In this document: in pieces, positions 59,041-64,000 of the stretch
Layout: every line of letters begins with the position of its first letter
How positions within the stretch are numbered: the first letter of the stretch is position 1
Assembly (NCBI RefSeq): GCF_000473085.1
Contig: NZ_KI421497.1
Coordinates: 98,249 to 162,248, forward strand
Source of the DNA: Azorhizobium doebereinerae UFLA1-100
GTDB lineage: Bacteria > Pseudomonadota > Alphaproteobacteria > Rhizobiales > Xanthobacteraceae
Direction of reading: 5' to 3'
DNA: 64,000 nt
Translations under genes and position numbers: made by a program
The notes under the pieces: generated by a model
Told to the model about the DNA's origin: nothing
What the model saw: only the letters and a program-made list of their open reading frames with translations
Databases searched by the model: none

Positions 59041-60906
59041 TCACCCCGCCTTCGCCGCCCCCTGCCGCCGGGCATAGGTGACCAGCAGAGCGAGCGCCGC
59101 CGGCGTCATGCCCTCCATGCGCCCCGCCTGGCCGATGGTGCGCGGGCGCACGCGGGCGAGCTTCACCTTCAGCTCGTTGGACAGGCCCGGCAGCCCCTCA
59201 TAGGCGAGGCTCTCCGGCAGCACGAGGTCCTCGTCGCGCCGCAGCGTGGCGATGTCCGCCGCCTGCCGGTCCAGATAGACCGCGTATTTGGCGTCGATCT
59301 CCAGCTGCGCGGCGACGGACGGGGCGAGCGCGCCGAACTCCGGCCAGATGCCGGCCAGCTGCTCCAGCGTGATGTCCGGATAGGCGAGCAGATCGAAGGC
59401 GGTGCGGCGCTGGCCGTCCCTGTTCAGCGCCAGCCCGTATTTCGCCGCCTCGTTGGGGGTGAGGCTCACCGCCCGTGCCCGGTCGCGCGCCGCGTCCAGC
59501 GCGTCCATGCGTTCGCCGAACACCCGCGCCCGCTCCGCCCCCACCAACCCCAGCTCAAGCCCCCGCCGCGTGAGGCGCTGGTCGGCATTGTCGGCGCGCA
59601 GCGTCAGGCGGTATTCGGCCCGCGAGGTGAACATGCGGTAGGGCTCGCTCACCCCCCGCGTCACGAGATCGTCCACCATCACGCCGAGATAGCCCTCGGC
59701 GCGGTCGATCACCGCCCCCTCGGTGCCGGCCGCCCGGCGCGCGGCATTCAGCCCGGCGAGCAGGCCCTGCGCGGCCGCCTCCTCATAGCCGGTGGTGCCG
59801 TTGATCTGGCCGGCGAGGAACAGGCCGGGCGCGCGCCTGGCCTCCAGCGTCGGCTCCAGCTCGCGCGGGTCCACATGGTCATATTCGATGGCATAGCCCG
59901 GCCGCGCCATCACCACCTTCTCCAGCCCCGGAATGGTGGCGAGCACGAGCCGCTGCACCTCCTCCGGCAGCGAGGTGGAAATGCCGTTGGGATACACGGT
60001 CGGGTCGTCCAGCCCCTCCGGCTCCAGGAAGATCTGGTGGCCGTCGCGATCGCCGAAGCGCACCACCTTGTCCTCGATGGAGGGGCAATAGCGCGGCCCG
60101 GTGCTCTCGATGCGGCCGGAATACATGGCCGAGCGGCCAAGGTTGGCGCGCACCACGTCATGGGTCGCCTGGGTGGTGCGGGTGATGCCGCAGGCCACCT
60201 GCGGATTGGGCAGGCGGGTGGTGAGCGCCGAGAACGGCTCGGGGTCGTCGTCGCCCGGCTGCATCTCCAGGCTCGCCCAGTCGATGGTGCGGCCGTCGAG
60301 GCGCGGCGGCGTGCCGGTCTTCAGCCGGCCGAGCGCGAGGCCGAGCCGGGCCAGCGTGCCGGAGAGGCCCAGCGCCGGCTCCTCGCCGATGCGCCCGGCG
60401 GGGATCTGCACCTCGCCCATGTGGATCAGGCCGTTGAGGAAGGTGCCGGTGGTCAGCACCACGGCGCCGCAGGCAAAGCTGCGCCCGTCCTTCAGCACCA
60501 GGCCGGTGACGCGGCCCTCAGTGAGGATGAGGTCGTCCGCCTCCCCTTCCACGAGGACGAGATTGTCCTGTTCGGCGAGCGCCGCCTGCATGGCGCGGGC
60601 ATAGAGCTTGCGGTCGGCCTGGGCGCGCGGGCCGCGCACGGCCGGGCCCTTACGGCGGTTGAGCAGGCGGAACTGGATGCCGCCCTGGTCCGCCACCCGG
60701 CCCATCAGCCCGTCCAGCGCATCGATCTCGCGTACCAGATGGCCCTTGCCCAGCCCGCCGATGGCCGGATTGCAGGACATGGCGCCGATGGTGTCGGCCC
60801 GGTGGGTGACGAGCGCGGTGCGCGCGCCGCAGCGCGCGGCGGCCGCCGCCGCCTCGCAGCCCGCGTGCCCGCCGCCCACCACCATCACGTCGAAGCTCTG
60901 TGTCAT
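59041..60906 (-). CDS. mnmG: tRNA uridine-5-carboxymethylaminomethyl modification enzyme MnmG (GidA)
   Basis: A 621-residue FAD protein that works with MnmE to modify wobble uridine 34. The FAD loop is [19 protein letters not shown], followed by [36 protein letters not shown] and [21 protein letters not shown]. Near the C-terminus are [20 protein letters not shown] and the helical RIGQ-type end. Start 60906 (MTQSFDVM) is preferred; an ATG at 60918 is close. In most relatives mnmE is directly upstream; here a CRISPR array and two parS clusters separate them. Confidence 0.96.
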   Translation of the reverse strand: MTQSFDVMVVGGGHAGCEAAAAAARCGARTALVTHRADTIGAMSCNPAIGGLGKGHLVREIDALDGLMGRVADQGGIQFRLLNRRKGPAVRGPRAQADRKLYARAMQAALAEQDNLVLVEGEADDLILTEGRVTGLVLKDGRSFACGAVVLTTGTFLNGLIHMGEVQIPAGRIGEEPALGLSGTLARLGLALGRLKTGTPPRLDGRTIDWASLEMQPGDDDPEPFSALTTRLPNPQVACGITRTTQATHDVVRANLGRSAMYSGRIESTGPRYCPSIEDKVVRFGDRDGHQIFLEPEGLDDPTVYPNGISTSLPEEVQRLVLATIPGLEKVVMARPGYAIEYDHVDPRELEPTLEARRAPGLFLAGQINGTTGYEEAAAQGLLAGLNAARRAAGTEGAVIDRAEGYLGVMVDDLVTRGVSEPYRMFTSRAEYRLTLRADNADQRLTRRGLELGLVGAERARVFGERMDALDAARDRARAVSLTPNEAAKYGLALNRDGQRRTAFDLLAYPDITLEQLAGIWPEFGALAPSVAAQLEIDAKYAVYLDRQAADIATLRRDEDLVLPESLAYEGLPGLSNELKVKLARVRPRTIGQAGRMEGMTPAALALLVTYARRQGAAKAG

Positions 60907-61461
60907 CTGTCGTATCATCCGCCCGCGCGCAGGCCGGTGCGGCTCTGCGGGGTGAAAAGCCGGGACGCGGGCACGGGCGGCAACGGCCCACCCGCCCCGG
61001 CGGTCGCCGCCTAGCGAACGGCAGTTTCGCGAGGCGGTCAAGGCGCGCGTGGCATGGCCGGGATGTTTCACGTGAAACATCGGGCGGCCCGTGCCGGGGC
61101 CTGGGCCAGACGCCGCCCCCCTCGCCCGTCTCGCGCCGCCCGTCCTGGGCCCCCATCTTGGGGCCCCCGTCTCGGGACAGGCGCGGGCGCGGCGGGGGCG
61201 CGACGAGACGGGGGATGAGGGCCGGGGGCCGGCGGGCGCGGCGATGGTCGGCGGGTCTCCGGGGCCGGCCCTCGCCCCCAGGCGCGCGAACCTCAAGCGC
61301 TCATCGTAACCCCGGCCGGTTCGCGCGGCGTCCAACCGCCTGCTCCGGCACGCTTTCCCCTCCCGCGACCCCGCGCCCAGGCCGCATTTCGCCCCGCGCC
61401 GGCGCGGTTCGCGCCGCCCCGCCCTTTTCCCCTGCGCCCGAAATGGCTTACCACTAGCGGG
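60907..61461. other. Gene-free region between mnmG and the CRISPR array
   Basis: 555 bp with no credible gene. It holds a parS site (61064), a GGGCCCC/GGGGCCC stem at 61147-61166 and the sequence immediately preceding the first CRISPR repeat, where a leader would be expected. That part is GC-rich, unlike the A/T-rich leaders of many arrays. Confidence 0.5.
61064..61079. promoter_or_regulatory. parS site upstream of mnmG
   Basis: A perfect 16-bp parS, TGTTTCACGTGAAACA, extended to a 20-bp palindrome by GA and TC (61062-61081). It lies 158 bp upstream of the mnmG start. Confidence 0.92.
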
Positions 61462-61869
61462 GTCGCTCCTTCACGGGAGCGTGGATCGAAACGTTGTAGG
61501 TTTGCGGCGTGCTCATGTCATCTTTCGTCGCTCCTTCACGGGAGCGTGGATCGAAACGGCCCATGGCCTGCGCAAGGCGGGCGCGACGATCGTCGCTCCT
61601 TCACGGGAGCGTGGATCGAAACGCTGGCGACGAGGTGGCCCGCGACCTCCTGACCCCGTCGCTCCTTCACGGGAGCGTGGATCGAAACATGCTCGGCGTC
61701 GCGCTCGCTCCGCTGCCGCCCATGTCGCTCCCTCACGGGGGCGTGGATCGAAACCCGGACGGCTACGGCGACATGGCCGTCGCTCTCGGTCGCTCCCTCA
61801 CCGGAGCGTGGATCGAAACAAGGCGATGCAGGCGCTCTACTGATGGCACGCGGTCGCTCCCTCACGGGG
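61462..61869 (+). CRISPR. CRISPR array, type I-C-like repeats, 6 full repeats plus a truncated one
   Basis: Six 31-nt repeats start at 61462, 61527, 61592, 61658, 61724 and 61789; each begins GTCGCTCC and ends GTGGATCGAAAC. Spacers are 34, 34, 35, 35, 34 and 33 nt. The first four repeats are identical; the fifth and sixth carry substitutions (C for T at position 9, and changes in the second stem arm). A seventh at 61853 matches for about 17 nt and then decays. The stem CGCTCC/GGAGCG and the GAAAC end are typical of subtype I-C. Repeat decay to the right puts the leader end on the left. No cas gene is in the window, so a trans-acting system elsewhere or an orphan array is implied. Confidence 0.93.
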
Positions 61870-61934
61870 CGAGGTCAGAATGCCGGTTCGCGGCCCTCGC
61901 TTCCGCCGGGCGGAGCAGCAGGCCCCCGCCCCTG

Positions 61935-61966
61935 CCCCCCGATGTTTCACGTGAAACATCGGGGGG
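61935..61966. promoter_or_regulatory. parS site at the centre of a long palindrome
   Basis: The 16-bp parS TGTTTCACGTGAAACA at 61943-61958 is flanked symmetrically by CCCCCCGA and TCGGGGGG, giving a 32-bp perfect palindrome (34 bp with the outer G/C pair at 61934 and 61967). It lies 66 bp right of the CRISPR remnant. Confidence 0.92.
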
Positions 61967-61990
61967 CCCGGCGGAAACCGCCGCCATCCC

Positions 61991-62006
61991 TGTTTCACGT
62001 GAAACA
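61991..62006. promoter_or_regulatory. parS site beside mnmE
   Basis: A perfect 16-bp parS TGTTTCACGTGAAACA, 32 bp to the right of the preceding one and 8 bp from the mnmE stop codon. Confidence 0.92.
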
Positions 62007-62014
62007 CCCCGGCC

Positions 62015-63493
62015 CTATTTGCCGATGCAGAAGGTGCGGAACAAAGCGTCCAGTACGTCCTCCACGTCCACCCGGCCCACCACCGTGTCGAGGGCGCGGG
62101 CGGACAGGCGCAGGTGCTCGGCCAGGAGGTCCTCGCCGCCGGCGCCGATGGCCAGCGCGGCGTCAAGCTCGATGAGCGCCGCCGCCAGGGCATGACGCTG
62201 GCGGGCACGGGTGACGAGGGCGGGCTCGCCGCCGCCGAGCCTCGCCGCCCGGCGCTCGATCTCGGCGATCAGATCGTCCATGCCGGCGCCGGTGCGGGCG
62301 GAAATGGCGAGAGGCGCAACGCCCGCCGAAGCCCCGGCCGGCGACCCGCTCGACGGCTTCGCCGGCCCATCGGCAGGTCCAACACCAGGTCCAGCGCCAA
62401 GTCCATCAGCCGGGGCGCGGGCAGCGCCGGCGGAATGCGGGGCGGGCAGCGGCGCGCCGGGGTGCCCCTGATCGCGGGCGGCGACCGGCGGCGCGGCACC
62501 GCCCGCCCCCACGTCGCGCTTGGTCCACACCGCCAGCGCGCCCGGCAGGTCCGGCGGCGGCGGGGCGCCGTCTTCCGACAGCCACAGCACCAGGTCGGCC
62601 GCCCCGGCGCGGGCGCGGGCGCGGCGCACGCCCTCCGCCTCCACCGCATCGTCGGTCTCGCGCAGGCCGGCGGTGTCCACCAGGATCACCGCCTGCCCGG
62701 CCAGATCGAGATGCACCTCCAGCACGTCCCGCGTTGTGCCGGGCGTCGCCGAGACGATGGCCGCCTCCCGGCCGGCGAGCCGGTTCAGCAAAGTGGACTT
62801 GCCCGCATTGGGCGGGCCGGCGATGGCGATGACGAGGCCGTCGCGCACCCGCTCGCCGCGCGCCGCATCCGCCACCACGGCGGCGATCTCGGCGCGCAGC
62901 CGCGCCGCCTCCACCCGCGCCGGGCCGGTGAGATCGTCCGGCACGTCGCCCTCGTCGGCGAAATCGATGGTCGCTTCCACCAGCGCCAGGGCGCGGATCA
63001 GCCGTTCGCGCCAGCCGGCCACGGCGCGGGACAAAGCCCCGGCGGATTGCGCCAGCGCCTGCCGGCGCTGCGCCTCGCTCTCGGCGGCGATGAGGTCGGC
63101 GAGGCCCTCCACTTCGGCCAGATCCATCTTGCCATGGGCGTGCGCCCGGCGGGTGAACTCGCCCGGCGCGGCAGGCCGGAACCCCGGCAGATCGCCCAGC
63201 GTTCGCAGGATGACCGCCACCACCGCCGGGCCGCCGTGCAGATGCAGCTCCACCAGGTCCTCCCCGGTGGCGCTGCGCGGGCCGGGGAAGAACAGCACGA
63301 GGCCGCGATCCAGCACCTCACGGGTTTCCGGGTGACGCAGCACCGCATAGCGCGCCACCCGCGCCGGCGGCACGGCCCCGGCCAGCGCCAGGGCCGCCTG
63401 CCGCGCGGCGCGGCCGGAAATGCGCACGAGCGCGACACCGGAGGGCAGGCGGCCGCTGGACAGAGCGAAGATGGTGTCCGAAGAACGGGTCAT
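62015..63493 (-). CDS. mnmE: tRNA modification GTPase MnmE (TrmE)
   Basis: A 492-residue GTPase partner of MnmG. The N-terminal formyl-THF-binding domain begins DTIFALSSGRLPSGVALVRISG. The G domain has IAGPPNAGKSTLLNRL (P-loop), GTTRD (switch), DTAGLRETDD (G3) and TKRD (G4), and the protein ends in the invariant FRTFCIGK. Between G4 (about 324-327) and the G5 segment SARTG (398) lies a stretch of about 70 residues, where about 26 are usual. The extra part is Ala/Pro/Gly-rich. The catalytic parts are intact, so it should be functional. Confidence 0.95.
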   Translation of the reverse strand: MTRSSDTIFALSSGRLPSGVALVRISGRAARQAALALAGAVPPARVARYAVLRHPETREVLDRGLVLFFPGPRSATGEDLVELHLHGGPAVVAVILRTLGDLPGFRPAAPGEFTRRAHAHGKMDLAEVEGLADLIAAESEAQRRQALAQSAGALSRAVAGWRERLIRALALVEATIDFADEGDVPDDLTGPARVEAARLRAEIAAVVADAARGERVRDGLVIAIAGPPNAGKSTLLNRLAGREAAIVSATPGTTRDVLEVHLDLAGQAVILVDTAGLRETDDAVEAEGVRRARARAGAADLVLWLSEDGAPPPPDLPGALAVWTKRDVGAGGAAPPVAARDQGHPGAPLPAPHSAGAARAPADGLGAGPGVGPADGPAKPSSGSPAGASAGVAPLAISARTGAGMDDLIAEIERRAARLGGGEPALVTRARQRHALAAALIELDAALAIGAGGEDLLAEHLRLSARALDTVVGRVDVEDVLDALFRTFCIGK

Positions 63494-63541
63494 CCTTTAA
63501 GCCTTTGACGTCACCTGGAAGAGAACCGACGGAGCAGGATC

Positions 63542-64000
<459 letters not shown>

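Noticed and set aside
58489-62014. Replication origin within the window
   Set aside because: parS and parAB suggest it is near, but I find no cluster of DnaA boxes (TTATCCACA-like) and no A/T-rich unwinding region.
61481-62195. Open frames running through the CRISPR array
   Set aside because: Their proteins simply repeat the translated CRISPR repeat (a recurring GSVDRN-like phrase); they are by-products of the array.

Overview
The window is about 64 kb of very GC-rich, gene-dense chromosome from an alphaproteobacterium, most likely order Hyphomicrobiales (Rhizobiales) and perhaps family Xanthobacteraceae. The grounds are the haem-PAS FixL, FixJ and FixK oxygen cascade, the fabA-fabB-fabI block, a methylsuccinyl-CoA dehydrogenase candidate, argH/lptM-like/lysA linkage, and parB-parA-rsmG-mnmG-mnmE order with parS sites. 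The family-level call is inference. Coordinates come from reading the sequence; functions rest on recognised motifs and family knowledge, with no database search.

Left part (1-10.6 kb): the end of an exopolysaccharide locus. It holds an SLBB export protein, a BY-kinase-like ATPase with a ruined P-loop, a Wzz/GumC-type co-polymerase, a lipoprotein, four glycosyltransferases and an O-antigen ligase/polymerase-type membrane protein. Next come pyrE-pyrD, mscL, the fatty-acid genes fabA, fabB and fabI, a homocysteine methyltransferase-family gene, a frameshifted DUF4239-type gene, an N-terminally extended acyl-CoA dehydrogenase (probable mcd), a FUSC transporter, a YihY protein and mmcB.

Middle (22.6-33.6 kb): an oxygen-response hub. 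hemN has a FixK box. fixK and fixLJ are divergent around a perfect TAAGTA-N4-TACTTA palindrome that looks like a FixJ site. Downstream of fixJ is a stand-alone receiver protein with its own FixK box. An acyl-CoA synthetase/GNAT fusion and a CHASE-like/PAS/GGDEF/EAL protein with a degenerate cyclase domain follow.

33.6-52.9 kb: lysA, an lptM-like lipoprotein, bluB and argH on the minus strand; tlpA diverging from argH by 12 bp; hbd with etfA and etfB; two glycosyltransferases facing a type I secretion adaptor and ABC transporter; then ppc, purA and an anchored protein of unknown function.

Right end (52.9-64 kb): mutS, then the origin-proximal block parB, parA, rsmG, mnmG and mnmE, with four parS sites at 58.4-62.0 kb. 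A small CRISPR array with type I-C-like repeats and no cas genes in view lies between mnmG and mnmE, between two parS clusters. Two paired-palindrome (REPIN-like) elements flank the mutS-rsmG block. A DUF255 thioredoxin-domain gene runs off the right edge.
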